Below are positions 25,317 through 38,171 of a stretch of 64,000 bases of DNA, piece by piece. How positions within the stretch are numbered: position 1 is the first letter of the stretch; each line of letters opens with the position of its first letter. The position numbers and the translations under genes are program-made. This DNA is from Eonycteris spelaea (lineage: Eukaryota; Chordata; Mammalia; Chiroptera; Pteropodidae), in contig PUFA01000084.1 in NCBI GenBank assembly GCA_003508835.1, positions 7,688,001 through 7,752,000 of the forward strand, in the 5' to 3' direction. A model generated the notes under the pieces. That model made no database searches. It had not been told where the DNA came from and saw nothing but the letters and a program-made list of their open reading frames with translations.

Positions 25317-26334
25317 CTACAAGACAGATAAGAAGAAAATTAGTCATCAGCATTTTGTGAGTCATATAATGATGCCATGGCTGGAGATAGTTCAGTTTAT
25401 GGTAATGTAGTCTAAAGGGGTCAAATCACAGCTTCTGTGCAGTAGGGTTTGTTCCAGAAGGTCTGGAATTAACCAGAACTGTTTTGCTCAGGCTTCTGCA
25501 TGGCATCGATCCATGGTCAAGGTATGAAATTTGTGTCACTTTTTTTGTGACCATGGACCCAGGGAGGTTGGAGGCAGGCTGTCCTAGCTCATGAGCATTG
25601 ATTTTTGATCATTGTGATATTGATGAATTGCATCTGGCTGGGTGAGAACCTGGGAGGGCTCTGCTGTTGAGTCTGGGTACACAGCAGAAACATGACTAAG
25701 TGACTAGTAAAATATAAAACAACCTCAGCAGAGACTCCATTTTGGGCTCTATGTTTCTAAGGTGTTTTGTGCCATATTGGTGGTTCCTTTTCCACAGGGC
25801 ACCCTAAAGAGGAGCCCATGCCTGACTTCTCTGGACCTCTTTCTGTAGATATACATGGTGATACATATACTTACTTTAACGGGGTTGCTGCAGTGTATCC
25901 TTTTCCTGAATAAGCTGTAGATTTATGACCATTGCTATTTTGGGTCCTGTAAGTCTTCTTTAGAAAGAGAACCCTATTTAAGTGCTACTGTTAGTCCAAC
26001 CTTCAAATCGCATACATGGCCATAACTTTCTGGACTCTCACAGCTGTTTTACATGAAAGATTCTAAAGTTATTATTTGCCAGAGTCATAACTAAATGCAG
26101 CTGTATGCTGGTAGAATTCTGAACACACTGTCTGGCCTCATGGTTGGGAGGTAATTAGGCACATCAAATTAGGGTTTAACAGGAGGACATATTGATAATG
26201 ACTTTTCAACAGACATTTCAATCCTGTCATTATTGTGGATGCGCTGTTTTCAAAGTGGAAATAACAAAACCAACAGTAGCCTCAAAGTGAATCAAGTGGG
26301 TCAATATAATCATTCAGCAATGCAAACTTTTAAA
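25317..26334. other. CD96 intron, no gene recognised
   Basis: Unique sequence between the two larger exons of Ig domain 3; no named repeat. Confidence 0.6.
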
Positions 26335-26545
26335 TTTATCAATTAAAAGGGAGGAGGGGAGATAAAATAGGGGTAAAGGGGGTCAAATATTTAGTGGTGG
26401 AAGGAAATTTAACTTTGCCTGGTAAACATACAATGCAATATACATATGAAATATTATTGAATTCTATTCTTGAAACCTATTTGATTTTATTAACCAATAT
26501 CACTTCAATAATTTTAATAAAAATAAGTAAAAGGAAAAAAGAAAA
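26335..26545 (+). mobile_element. LINE-1 3' UTR fragment
   Basis: 'acaatgcaatatacatatga', 'tcttgaaacctatttgattt' and 'taaccaatatcacttcaata' match the L1 3' end also seen at 4650-4740, with an A-rich tail. Confidence 0.65.
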
Positions 26546-27253
26546 AAAATGACATTGCAAGAATTCTGTGACTGAATTATTGTTGAGAATATATTGTTCT
26601 CTGAGGATAAAATGACTCAGGAGAAAGGAGAAGGGCTGTTGTCTCAGGCAGGGGATGCCTGGGATTGTTCTAGCAGAGACTGTCATGTTTATCACCTGTG
26701 AAAAATATGGCTTTGTCATTCTCACCTGAGCTTGTCTTAATGTGTGTTCCTGTTGCAGGAACTTTTAATCCTCCTGGTGAACATGTTCCTTGTCATGAAG
26801 CCAAGTTGTTTATATATACTTTTTATAATCCACTCCCACCACCAATCCACCCAGGTCCTTACTAGAAAACGCAGAAATCTTTTGTTTCTTGACTTAAAGC
26901 ATTGGTACTAAGTTAATTGAACTAAATAAAATCATTAATAAATGTATGTTGAGTTAAACTTTTTTGCCCTCGTAGAAGAGATCTGCTTTTACTAACAATG
27001 AAATAAACCTTAATGTTTATATGTGAATTGATGAAGTCAACTGTATGTCTTACATTCTAGGAAAGGTTATTCCCTCATCCCATTAAAGCCATCAGATGAG
27101 CTATCTGAAAGTGGCATCTGGTAGGCCAGATGATGTTTTTCTTGGAATGAGAATTGTTCTCAATTGCCAAGATCAACTTGGGCAATGGCAATTTCTATTG
27201 TTCTTTGCTTTCTCTCTTTGTTTGCCAAATCCACTTCCACTGAGTTTCCTTAC

Positions 27254-27344
27254 CTTCTCTTTCGCCTTGAGGAAAGCTTCTGTCTATAAACCATGTGAGA
27301 TTTGCCGTGGGATATACATTCCTCAGTGAGCAGGTAAATATTCT
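27254..27344 (-). CDS. CD96: CD96 coding exon: first half of Ig domain 3
   Basis: This 91-nt exon follows a strong acceptor (gttttcttccag) at phase 0 and ends at phase 1 before gtaagg. It encodes RIFTCSLRNVYP, then TANLTWFIDRSF and GEREG or its split codon. The Ig cysteine is in FTCS, the core tryptophan in LTWF, and NLT is a sequon. Human has RRFTCLLKNVFPKANITWFIDGSF at the same place. The exon is too short to stand out as an open frame and was found by homology and phase. Confidence 0.93.
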
Positions 27345-27879
27345 CTGGAAGAAAACAGGACACAGAACAGATTATTTGAAAATTCAGAAGAAACTGGTGC
27401 TTCTTACACCTCCAGCAACCCTCACAAGAAGTAAACTAGCAGGAAACAGCTTTCTCCACTTTTAATGAGGCAGTGTTTATCTTTAAGAGGTTCTGTGAAA
27501 ATGTGAACTATAAATAGAATTTCGCTTATAAAGATGTTATAAATTTATGGCTAGAATCCTAGATCAACTTAAGAAGAATCTAGGACAATATTAATGTTGC
27601 AAATCTGGTTTCTGGGTTCTGAAAAAGGAAAATTACAACTCTGCATATGCAGAATAAAATAGTGCTAACTGGAAACCAAAGAATGAAAGGAAGAAGCTAT
27701 AGCAGGCAGAGCCCAGAGAATCATATTGTTAGTCTAAAAGCTAAATGAGAACTGTACTTTGGTTGTTTCTATTCCTCAAATAATGAAACATATTTGTAGC
27801 AACAACCACAGACACCATCAATATAAATATTTCACTTTTGACTTGTAAAAAGTTTTCTTAATTCATTTTTTCTTTTATT

Positions 27880-28050
27880 TTAGCATCTTAATTATCCTAT
27901 AGGGCAGGTGGGACACACATTATTGGCATTTGACATATGAGGAAACCAAAGCACAGAATCACAGAATGGTTAAAAGGAGTGGAATATAGTCGATGGCACA
28001 ATTGGGAACAAGGTTACCTCAATCCACTCTAATATATTTCCAGGTAAAAC
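27880..28050 (-). repeat. MIR SINE, diverged
   Basis: 'acatatgaggaaaccaaagc' and 'acagaatggttaaaa' fit reverse MIR. Confidence 0.55.
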
Positions 28051-29924
28051 ACATTGTGTGGGAGTAAAAAAGAAACAGAACAAGTAGCTTATGTTACAAA
28101 ACCAGAAAGTTTAGCAGTAGGGTTAGTTATGTTTTATTTCCAACACTGTTTGTTCTTTGTAAGATGGTGGTTTCTTCAAAAGCCTGGTGAAAATATCCAA
28201 TAAGACTTATTGGATCCTCATTATTTTATCTGAGATACTGCAAAATTATCCCATTCATAGTTACTTATTTTCTCGTTAAGAGATGTATGTATTTCATATA
28301 TGACCAGCCCTAGTTCTTAGTTCTCAAATATTTTTCATAATTTATAAATATATAAGTTAACGAATGAGAACAATTAACTGTGTGTGATGCTTGGTGTGCC
28401 AGTTTTCCCACAGACTAGTTACTCCCAAAGCATGTACCAATAGAACTGAGAAACCAAACTGAAGCATATTAAGTTTAATTTCTCTGGCGAGATCCTACTG
28501 AGGTGCAGCCTAACATCCTTCAGTATATCTCTACAAAAGTCTCAAGGAAATAATGAGACTTTCAGAGGAAGCCATTTGTCATATCCAAGATGGTAGGTAG
28601 TAAACACTGCAGCTCCCAGTTTTTTCACTCATTCAACACTTGACAGTGGGGATAAATGCATGCGGCAGGAATGCAGGCCCATGTAGTTATGTCTCTTTCT
28701 GTCCTAGAAAAGCAAAAGCAAAAACAGGTCTCCTAAACTTTATTCTTATTAAGTATAGGAAAAAGAATTCCGTTCATTTAATTTAATAAAATGCTAATGA
28801 TTCATGTTTATTTCTAGGTAGTCCCTGAAGGTATGTAAGAGTGATATAACATGAAATGATGAAAAAGGTATTAATGTCAATACTTTAAATCATTCTTATG
28901 ATTCATTTCTTCCATGCTCATTTAACTCACCAAAAGCTGATATGATAATATATTAACAAGCAAGGGTTCCATTATTTTACAAAGGTAAATGAGTAAGAAG
29001 AAAAACACATTAAATTTGTAAAAAAAAAAAAAAAAGAATGAAATAAATGTGTACAAAAGTCCATGTCCACACGTATACAAGTGCATGCACATGCGTGTAC
29101 ACACACACATGTGTGTTCCTCTGTTTAGAAGTGAAATCACTCACTCCCTCATTGTGTACCTGTCACATCTGTGAGACAAACCAAAGAATTTGTTTCTCTA
29201 ACACATTATTCTAAGTAAACATAGAACAAGTGGGCAATCGCACAAGAGTTATGTAACAGGTGACAAAAAGTACTTGGGCAGTTCTGTAGGAATTCAGGAA
29301 AGGGTAAAATCTGGGAAGAATTTAGAGAACAGAGTTGTATGTTATGGACAAGCAAGAGAGTAGCCTGAACTCAACAGGTGGTCTGTGTTAGAAAGTAGTG
29401 GGGCATTCTCAAAGATGTATAGATGGAATGGGTTCACAGGCCAGGTGTAACTGGGGATGTCCTGGAAGCAGAGGGAAGCCAGCTGATGGTTGAAGCAAGA
29501 TGAGGTTGATAAGTCAGGAAAGATGGATCCAAATCTGGCTCTAAGATGGACCATTTTCATATTTTCACAGATGAAATACAGAAATCATGACCATTTGTCA
29601 GCCTATATTCATTTTACCTAAATTTGGACAGAACCTTGTCCAAAGGCTTTACATGAAAAAATTTGAAAATGTTTAGCTTTTTTTGTATAGAAAAATAAAT
29701 CTTTTAAAAAAAGTTTCACTATGTTTTGTAACTGTGCAAAAACTTTACTTATTTAAAATGAATTTTCCTCTTCTCTTTCTCCTTGATTCAAACTAGCCTT
29801 GTCTAGTCTAACTGCACCATGACTCATTTGATTCTTTCCTTTTCTTTCCACCTTTACACATACTGCATGTCCACTCCTTTAATCATTAAACCCTTAAGAC
29901 ATCAGATTCTGGTCAGCATCAGTC

Positions 29925-30356
29925 AGTCTTAGGAACAAAGGCTCAGGTCTGTTGACCACAGACACAAAGTTCCTGTCAAACTAAAGATAACATCTTTACT
30001 TCAGTTGTGTTTTAGCTCCAGACCCATGAACACGGAACAACTCTACTAGCTCCATCCTCTCAAACGAGACAGAACGTGTCCATGACTGACATCAGGACCT
30101 GGTACAATGATCAACTGCTTCCTATCTCAGTCTCAACCAATCGGTAGAGCCCATGGCCCCAACTCCCTTAGCTATCCCCCAACTCCCACTATGTAACCTA
30201 TCCCCTAGAGGCCATTAGGGAGCTAGGTCTTAAGAGCACTAGCTCTTAAAGAGCTAGTTTATTTAATAAACCTCTACTTCCTTTGCTGCAAACTCCTATT
30301 CATGTCTCAGTGGGCTTTGATGAGTGCAGACAAATGAACTCCTTGAGTTCGGTAAT
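29925..30356 (+). mobile_element. solo LTR of a class I (gammaretrovirus-type) endogenous retrovirus
   Basis: The U3-R-U5 style includes 'aactcccactatgtaaccta', a polyadenylation signal AATAAA at 30265-30270, and a 3' end 'catgtctcagtgggctttga ... gagttcggtaatg'. No gag, pol or env sequence lies beside it, so it is a solo LTR. Boundaries are approximate. Confidence 0.6.
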
Positions 30357-30959
30357 GGTTTACCAAATTTTTATTCCTTTTGGAGTCTTTCCTCCCTACC
30401 TTTTCTTTCCATTTGAAATTTAACTTTCAGTCTCTACATGTATTTTACTCTGCCTTTTCTATCTTTTCTCCTTTAACTCAAGGTTTTTTCTTCCACTTCT
30501 TTAAAATGTTCTGTCTCCTCTTGGCATATTTTCCTTTTTGCACACACACACACACACACACAAATATAATCTTATAGTACATATATACACATACATGCCC
30601 ACATATTCATTTATTTATAATATGTATGGAAATATATATATTTTTTGCTTCAGTTATGATTATCCCTTTATTTCAATATAATAAAAAGCAATCTCAAATC
30701 TGATTCTCAATTTTCTGTGTTTCTTTGAATGTGGGGGTTTCCTTTCACTTAATCTTCCCTTTCCTGCAAGTTCTTTGGCTTCCCACTTACTATATTTACA
30801 ACATCCATAGTTACTAAACCAAATCAAGACTCCTGGTCTGACAATTGGACAAAATATTTGAAAACACAGGTGTCCTTGAGTCATGTGGTTTCTCTGCTTG
30901 TATTTCACCCCTTTCCCCTTAATCTCCTTCCTTTGAGAGTCACATAATCTAGGCACCTG

Positions 30960-32313
30960 GCAACAGAACTAAGATGGGTGCTGGATATGTTGTTTTATTA
31001 CCTGATATTTGCCAGGAACATCTTTTTGGTGGTTGAGGGGATGGAGAAACTGTTACATCTGTGTCTGCACTGCAGAAAACACACCCACTTGGAAACAAGG
31101 CTTGGAAGTGGGAGGGAACAAGAACTGGAGGTACCCTCCTCCGAGGGGCAGGAGTCAGCTAATAACTGCCCAACGCGCAGGAGCACTCACCCTGCACTGG
31201 AGACATCAGAGACAAGACCAGAGCCTTGCTTTTCTGTAAGTACCCACTTGTGGCTGGAGACTGTTCCCTAAGTGTCCAAGATTGCAAAGCTTGATGAGTA
31301 AGCCTCTCTCATTCATTGAGAAATGACCCAAGTAGTGTGTCAGAGGTAAAGCCACTTTAAAAATGTAGTATAATTTTCCAATTATTTTTTATCCTTAAAA
31401 TGGAGTAAATAAGCCAAACATCTGGAGTAAGCTGCTGTCAGGAGAGTCTTATCAGCTATCGGCCTTGCAGGTGGTGGTGCCAGGGAAGGTGGAGTGTGCC
31501 AAGCTGCTTGCTGGGACCACCAGGTGACACCGAGCCTGTGGAGATGTGTTTCAGCTCTTTTTCCTCTGTGCATGCCAGCTCCTCTTGCTGAAAACAGCTA
31601 AGCCTGCTATTTGGATTTCTTAAAATTCTGGCACCAGAGGGACTTCTCTAGGGACAACCTGACCTCATAGGAGGATCTTTATTTATGAGATCCTGGCAGT
31701 TTTTGTTGCCTCTGGACTGCTTGCTGTGACAGTTCTTAGGAAGTACGAGTCTCTCCCACATCGTCATCTGTCCGTGCTTGCCGCTACCAACACTGAGGAA
31801 GACCTGGTAAGGCCCTATTCCTGGATGCCCTGAACAGCCTGAACCCTGATGCTGCTCCTTTTGCCTCCAAAGGCATTTTCTAGTTATCGGGCCCACAGAC
31901 ACACTGGAAGCAGCCAGAAGGAAATCAAGAGAAAAGTTGAAATTTTCAATATTCAAAAAGACTGTGGTGGTGGTTGATGTAGAGGACACTGAGTTCACTG
32001 AAGAGCTTTGTAATTGTTGCACTAATCTGTTTTGTCTTTGTGGCCCGGCCAAGGAAGGATCAGTACACATCTGGGGCACGGAGGGGAATATACATGAGAG
32101 CCTCAGAGGCCATTTTGCTTAGCTCTGACTCACCCTGACTCTCCAGTGAAGCAGAAAGGAGAAACATCACACCACCCAGGTGTGGCCAGCCTTAACCATT
32201 ATTGCAAATCCCCAAGAGTTATTACCACGGTCCCTCCCCAAATATACATTTAGACTTAGTTGTGGTTCAACTAAAACTACTGGCTCAAGGAAAGCCGTAA
32301 AAGAGGAGATAGG
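30960..32313 (+). promoter_or_regulatory. probable ZBED2 upstream region and 5' untranslated exon(s)
   Basis: Human ZBED2 has a non-coding first exon a short way upstream, so the promoter is expected here. The stretch is free of recognisable repeats and richer in G+C than its surroundings, which suggests constraint. A strong donor-like site (gtaagt) lies at 31236-31241 and could end a 5' exon. Another (gtaagg) is near 31807. I cannot choose between them and see no decisive TATA box. Short open frames here on both strands look like chance. Confidence 0.4.
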
Positions 32314-32961
32314 ATGAGGCGGGAAGAGGAAGAAGAGAGAACAAGGGTGAAGGCAAAAGGAGACTTAGAGATGAAGGAGGAGGAGGAAATTGGTGAGAAA
32401 GAAGAACTAGGTGGCCCTTTTGTGAGTGCCATGCCCATCTCAATGCCCCACAACAAGGGGGCCCGGGTTTCTGAGGCATGGGAATATTTCCACCTGGCCC
32501 CTGCTCGTGCTGGGCACCATCCCAACCAATATGCCACCTGCCGCCTGTGTGGCAGGCAGGTGAGCCGTGGCCCTGGGGTTAATGTGGGCACCACAGCTCT
32601 GTGGAAGCATCTGAAAAGCATGCACAGAAAGGAGCTGGAGAGCGGCTGTGGTCAAGCAGGGCAGCGCCAGGACCCAAAACCCCCAGGGCCGCAGATCACA
32701 CTAGGTATCGAAGGTGATTGGGCCAGGATCCTGGAGCAGGTGGGTACCTTGGCATTATGGGCCAGCCAAAGAGAAAAGGAGGTTCTTAGGAGGGAGAGAG
32801 CAGTGGAATGGCGGGAGAGAGCTGTGGAAAGGAGAGAGCGAACCCTGGAGGAGGTGGAAAGGGCCATCCTGGAGATGAAATGGAAGATGAGGGCTGAGAA
32901 GGAGGCCTGCCAGAGGGAGACAGACAAGCCTGCAGCAGCTCATCCCTTCCATTTCATTTAA
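32314..32961 (+). CDS. ZBED2: ZBED2, BED-type zinc finger transcription factor
   Basis: A complete 215-residue open frame matches human ZBED2 (about 218 residues) end to end, including the PFHF-type C-terminus. An acidic Glu-rich N-terminus (residues 4-31) is followed by the BED finger: aromatic W56, Y58 and F59, ligands C76 and C79 in CRLC, and H99 and H104 (H-x4-H). A long charged helix at about 150-205 has a seven-residue repeat (RERAVEW, RERAVER, RERTLEE), probably a coiled coil. The coding region is uninterrupted. It lies in a CD96 intron on the opposite strand, as in human. BED fingers bind DNA; ZBED genes derive from hAT transposases, and ZBED2 is known as a nuclear repressor in epithelial and T cells. 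The start is the first in-frame ATG; human begins with two Met residues. Confidence 0.97.
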   Translation: MRREEEEERTRVKAKGDLEMKEEEEIGEKEELGGPFVSAMPISMPHNKGARVSEAWEYFHLAPARAGHHPNQYATCRLCGRQVSRGPGVNVGTTALWKHLKSMHRKELESGCGQAGQRQDPKPPGPQITLGIEGDWARILEQVGTLALWASQREKEVLRRERAVEWRERAVERRERTLEEVERAILEMKWKMRAEKEACQRETDKPAAAHPFHFI

Positions 32962-33775
32962 AACGGGCTTGGGGAAATTTATTTTAAAAACACCAAATTT
33001 AGACTCATAGCAAAGAGCCATTTTAGTTTCAGCTTAAATATATATAGCAAAGCAATTTAGTGGGATTTTTTTTTTAAGAGAAAAAGTGCATAAAATAAGT
33101 TAATCTCAGCAGTTCTGAATTGACCAAATGCTTATCTATAGGTGTTTCTGGAGTAGTACTGACCAAAACTTTAAAATGTACTAACGAAAGATAAATGTTT
33201 TGCCGCCATGGGTCTGTGAGTTGTTCTGGGGCAGAATGTACCAGACTGTCAGCACTGAATAGTGAAAATAGTAGGGTTTATATCTCACACTTGGTTTTGA
33301 TGAAGCTGAAGGTTTTGACAGTCGAGGCTGGTCAGGGAGCTAGAATGTGTCTAGCTGACTAGCTCACTCTAAGAGGCCCCACCGGGAGCAGAGCTTAGGC
33401 TGCCTGAGACAGAGGAGTCTGCACACATGCTGGTAGTGATCTGAGAACTGGATACAATGCGCGTTCTGTGGAATCCAGCATTGGAAGGACACAGAAGCTT
33501 GACCCTGAGATCTCCAGACTCTTCCAAAGTTTATCTTTCTCCCACTGTTGCAATGTTGTACCAAACCGCTTATAGTAAAGCCATTTCATCACTATAACCT
33601 GTTCGTAACTGGTCTTTTCAACAATTTAACACATAAGTAATTAATGAGTAATTAGCACAAAGAAAATTAAAGTCTTTTCAACTCACCTGAATTAAACATA
33701 AAGATAGAGGACATAAAAATTTATTCATACATATTTAAAATTACAATCTAGTTTTATATTAGGTTGTTACATGAG
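32962..33775 (+). other. probable ZBED2 3' untranslated region and flank
   Basis: Repeat-free sequence follows the ZBED2 stop. No clear AATAAA lies in the first 600 bases, and cleavage could use a variant signal, so the transcript end is not placed. A small part is likely 3' UTR by analogy with human. Confidence 0.4.
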
Positions 33776-33935
33776 AAGAACTTAGGAAGAGATGAAACTC
33801 AGAAATAAAAAGAGAAAGATGGAGAGATAAGGTAAATAAGGAGGAATAAAGAAGAGAAGCAGAAAAGCTAAAAAGAAAAAGGAATGGAGAAAAAACGTAA
33901 GAGAAGAGAGACAACTTCCTAGAAAAAATCCACCA
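33775..33935 (+). repeat. purine-rich tract
   Basis: About 160 bases that are strongly A+G on the plus strand, made of imperfect gaa/gag/aaa motifs. Confidence 0.7.
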
Positions 33936-35879
33936 TGAAAAGAGAGAGCACGACTGCCTTGGAGAAGGAAGGAGAGAACATTTTCTTAGATTCCAAGGTC
34001 TGTTTGAATGAGCTAAATTGCCTTTGTGTTGTCCCCACAGAACACACAGACCTCTCATCCATTTGAGCAGCAGGTTTTGAATTTTATTCCTGCCTCTGAA
34101 ATACTAATTGCATATCATTCATTGTTGTCAGATTTTTAAAAAAACTCTTTTTCTTTAAATATTCAGAGATGTTTAAAAAAAGAGATAGAGAGAGAGCCTA
34201 TGAGTTTATAGAAAGAGAAAAATTTCCTGGGCTGCTTAATCTATGCCTAAAATGCTAACTCAGGAATAGAATAAAAACAAAGTGGGAATGACTCCAGCCT
34301 TTGTAGGGGAGCTGACTTTTTTTTTTAAACGATTCCTCTGGAACTTTTTATTTTTTAACTGGGTTGGGAGTGGAGAAAGAGGGGATGGCAAACTGGGGAG
34401 ACAAGATCTAAAGACAGTATCTCATTGTCTTATAGATAGTCCAAGTAACTTAGGGGCACTGACCTCCCTGAAAGCAAACAGGTTCCTAGTATAATAATGA
34501 CATTTTGCCTCTTTCGTTCCTCACTTGTGGGGTTCCCTCTTACTGCTTGATCATATACTCTGTCAGCAGCTTTAACAGAAAGATTTGTCTTTTCTGTGAG
34601 GTGTTTATGGAAAAAACACACGTCTAAACAGCAGGCTTGTGAAAAAATCAGGCTACACTGCAGTCTTGTAATCACCATTTTTTCCCCCTAAAACCTGCCT
34701 GTTATTAAAAATTTCACTTCCCATGTGGTTTCCCCACTGGGGTGTGGTGTCCCTTTGAGGGTCCTTTCCAGCTGTATGAAATCTCAGGTGCTCACCACCT
34801 CAGCAATGATAGTGGCTGGCAATCATGTGGCTGGACACTTGGACTCAGCCTTATTGTACCACAAGATGCTAGAAAAAAATTAAAAAGAAAAAAAAGAGGC
34901 TGCAATACCTAACCTTACACACACAAACGAGCACATATACACACACACAAGGCACTTACATGTAATAGAACTTAAGAACGAATATTTACGTACAAAGATT
35001 CAGGCTTTGCAACACAAAAATTAAATAAACAAATTATGCAAACAGTTACTGAAGCCATCTTGCTAAACTCCAACGTGTGTTTTAGATTATAGTATCTGTT
35101 TTACATGGTTCTTATTATTACAAGGCTCCTCTTCCTTCTTAGGCATTTAACCCCAACTGCTTTTGTTTCCTATGTTTTATGTGTTAGATAGTTTTCTTTA
35201 TGTTTTTTTTTCCCTAAATTTTGTCAAACATAATAACAATAAAAAGTGACAAGGAAAGGTCCCATGTAGATGAGCATAAAGTACAGGCATAAAAGAGAAA
35301 TACATGGTTTGTGGGAAGACTGAACTGTTGAGTCAGCTCTGGAGTTTTCATGAATTTCTCTTGTGCCTCCTTTTACAGCATCACCAAAGTTGGGTGCAGA
35401 GGGCCAGGGACTCTGGGCTGAGGAACTTTTTGGCTCAGCATCTTTTGCTCTAATGTGAAAATATACTACATGATCGGGCCCTGAGGTTTAAGTTGAAGGT
35501 CCCCTTTCTATCCCAGCTATAGAGCGAGGCTGCGTGCCATGTTGGAACTAGAGAAGCCTCACTCTGGGGCACGCCCAAGAACCACAGATGTGATACTTTT
35601 CTTGGACAGCCTTGGCATGTCTAAACCTGGAAGGCATTATCATTAGAATAATATGGGGGTTTTCCTGTTTTATATAAAAACTAAATTAACCATAAACTTT
35701 ATAACTCTAATGAGTCACTGGAAAACACTGGAAAACACTGCTCACAACTTACCAAATCTCCATTGTTCCAATAGAGGCTGCTGCTGTAGTGAATGGGTAG
35801 CATACAGTAGGCAGCCAATATGTGCATGTTGACTTAGTTTCTTTCCAAGGAATAAAGGGTGGTGGTGGGAAATTACCGC
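33936..35879. other. CD96 intron, no gene recognised
   Basis: Unique sequence with short CA runs (34915-34950). Open frames here lack support. Confidence 0.55.
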
Positions 35880-36070
35880 TTCCCAGCACTTAAGGAAGTC
35901 AGATGATAGATACTTTACATAGGTTCTTTCATTTGATCCTAACATCACCCTTGTGAGGTTGGGCTCATTCTCTCTGTTCACTAACAAGGTAGCTAAGGAA
36001 CTGAGATTCCAGGGCCAGTACTACTAATTGATGGAGGAGAATTCAGACTCAGGTCTATCAGATTCTACAA
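35880..36070 (-). repeat. MIR SINE
   Basis: 'tactttacataggttctttc', 'catttgatcctaacatcacc' and 'ttgtgaggttgggctc' are reverse MIR. Confidence 0.7.
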
Positions 36071-36194
36071 TTTATATTCTGTTTTTTTTTTTTTCATTAT
36101 CCTACACTGTCTCTTAGATTTACGAATATAAATATAGAAGAAGGAAGGAGTGAAAGAGTAAGTAAATGATAAATAGTGGGAGGAAAGAAATAGT

Positions 36195-36420
36195 CTTGAG
36201 ACATTTACTATGTGTCATGTACTTTATTACTGTGCATAAATTTAATTTCCCTAAGAACCTTGTGAAATATTTATTACGACCCCGGTTTTAGAGATGAGTT
36301 AGATGAGACTCATGAGGGTTAATTACTTGGTGAGGATATGTAGCTAGCAAGTGGGAAAATTAGGATTCGACATTAGTTCTATCTGCCCCTAAGCATGATC
36401 TCTTTCATTATACAATCCTG
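36195..36420 (-). repeat. MIR SINE
   Basis: 'tttactatgtgtcatgtact', 'gaaccttgtgaaatatttat' and 'tagctagcaagtgggaaaat'. Confidence 0.7.
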
Positions 36421-36434
36421 CTTGAATATGGGCA

Positions 36435-36605
36435 TGTTAAATTCTCATCTCAGCTTGGTCCTTTATTAGTGACTCAGCTAGTTGCTCAGACTCTCCAGGC
36501 CCTAATTTCTCATCTGTAAAATGACAGATGTCCTACCTATTTTAGAGGCTTCTTAGGAGCATCACATCATAAAAGTATGCTGCAAAAGGACTTTGAAGAG
36601 TTCAT
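36435..36605 (+). repeat. MIR SINE
   Basis: 'cctaatttctcatctgtaaa' and 'ttcttaggagcatcacat', opposite in orientation to the MIR beside it. Confidence 0.65.
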
Positions 36606-37439
36606 AAGTTATTAAAAATACAATGAGGATTAGAAAAATATTAGAGCAAGGAAGCACTAATATTTGGCAAGATCTTAAAAGATCCACAGACAAGCCATGT
36701 CCTGTAGCCAGTTAAGTGGATTTGGTGAGAGATTATTCACTAATTCCCCAGGAAGGAAGGTTCTCTGGTTTTCCCACTCAGCACCTGGGCAAACATAGGT
36801 ACAGAATTGGAAATTTGATAACATGTAAGACAAAGTCCTTTTTATAAAAAATTGAAATTCTTGACACGAATCTTATGGTTATATACTTGGAGTGAGTCCA
36901 TATTACCTATAAACATTGGCACCAAGAACCTACCAGAAATCCTTATAAGAAATAAAAATATCTACCAAATATTGTCCCATAGGTTCTTTGTTTTGTTTAG
37001 ATTATTGAAATAAAGTTCACTGATAAAACCAGAAATTAATCATAGCAGAACAATTTAAATCTTTTTCTAGATGCTTAGGACTTTAATAACACTTATCCAA
37101 AAGCTAATATATAAAGTCAACAAAAGACACAAATACTTGAATAATGCTTATATATGCTTATCCAAAACCATTCCACAGAGTCTGAGCTAAAATTTGTACT
37201 CAACTGTCAAATTAAATAACTGATATTCATCAGGACTAGAAATTATGTTATTTAATGTTATTAAGATGAGAAGAAACTACAGTATGAGTATAATTTTCTC
37301 TCTTGCAATGTAATAGGAAATGTTTGAGAGTTAGTGACAATATTTATTTTATTTAGGGTTTTTGAAAGCTTAAATGAAGTCATAATGCTGAAAGACAGTT
37401 GATTAACACACTTAATAGTAATATGGACAAAAACAGCAA

Positions 37440-37650
37440 AATAATGTTTATTGAGCACTTAATATATGCTATATTATGCACTAAGAACTTTTCCCACATT
37501 ATTTCATTTGATTCTTAATAACAATAACAATGCACAGATACTCTTCTTATCCCCTCAAACTAACTACAAAGATGTGAAATAATTTGCCCAAGGCCACAGG
37601 CAGCAAGAAGGGCCGTTAGGTGAGCTCAAATCCCAATGATTAGGGGCTGG
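37440..37650 (-). repeat. MIR SINE
   Basis: 'tttattgagcacttaatata', 'catttgattcttaataacaa' and 'aatttgcccaaggccacagg'. Confidence 0.75.
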
Positions 37651-38171
37651 GAACTACCCATAAGAAATTGAAATTAGAGGGCTTTACATCATTTTTCTTC
37701 TGCCCTTTCTCCTACTGCCTGAGAAACAGCTAGTGTTCTGAAGGAATACAGAAGGGAACATTTCCTCTTATTAACTTCAAAATAAGAACAATGGGAAAGC
37801 TGGTACAAGAAATGGGTTAGAACAAATTAAATGTCAGCTGAGCATAAAACTCATCCTTTTACCAGGAGTCACACTGTTTTCTGCCCTACTTTTCCTTCAC
37901 TATCTACTTCAATTTTTATTAAAGAGAAATTTAAGCTATTGTGACTATTTTTTCCAGGAAATTAAGTACTAAAAATTATAGATCACATGTTCTGAGAATC
38001 CTAAGTTAGAAAGTAAGAATTCCCATAAGCTTTTTATTCTTTCTCACCAGAAATTAATTTGCCGGGGGCCAAGGAGTAATATCCTTTGAAAAAACATTCT
38101 GGACAACCATGCAAACTGACACACCTTGGCATATTATACTATAGATTTTCAAAGGCTTTAATGTGACTCAC

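Larger units (their letters stand above)
27345..30955. other. CD96 intron, mostly unique; MIR and LTR pieces listed apart
   Basis: No exon apart from the ZBED2 region to the right. A MIR-like antisense piece is at about 27880-28050. Poly-A (about 29021-29036) and short CA runs (29098-29112, 30540-30562) occur. Confidence 0.55.

Noticed and set aside
31648..32079. 143-residue minus-strand open frame upstream of ZBED2
   Set aside because: No homology recognised. It is antisense to the expected ZBED2 5' region, and its composition looks like chance.
32277..33021. Several antisense open frames across ZBED2
   Set aside because: Shadows of the GC-richer ZBED2 coding strand.
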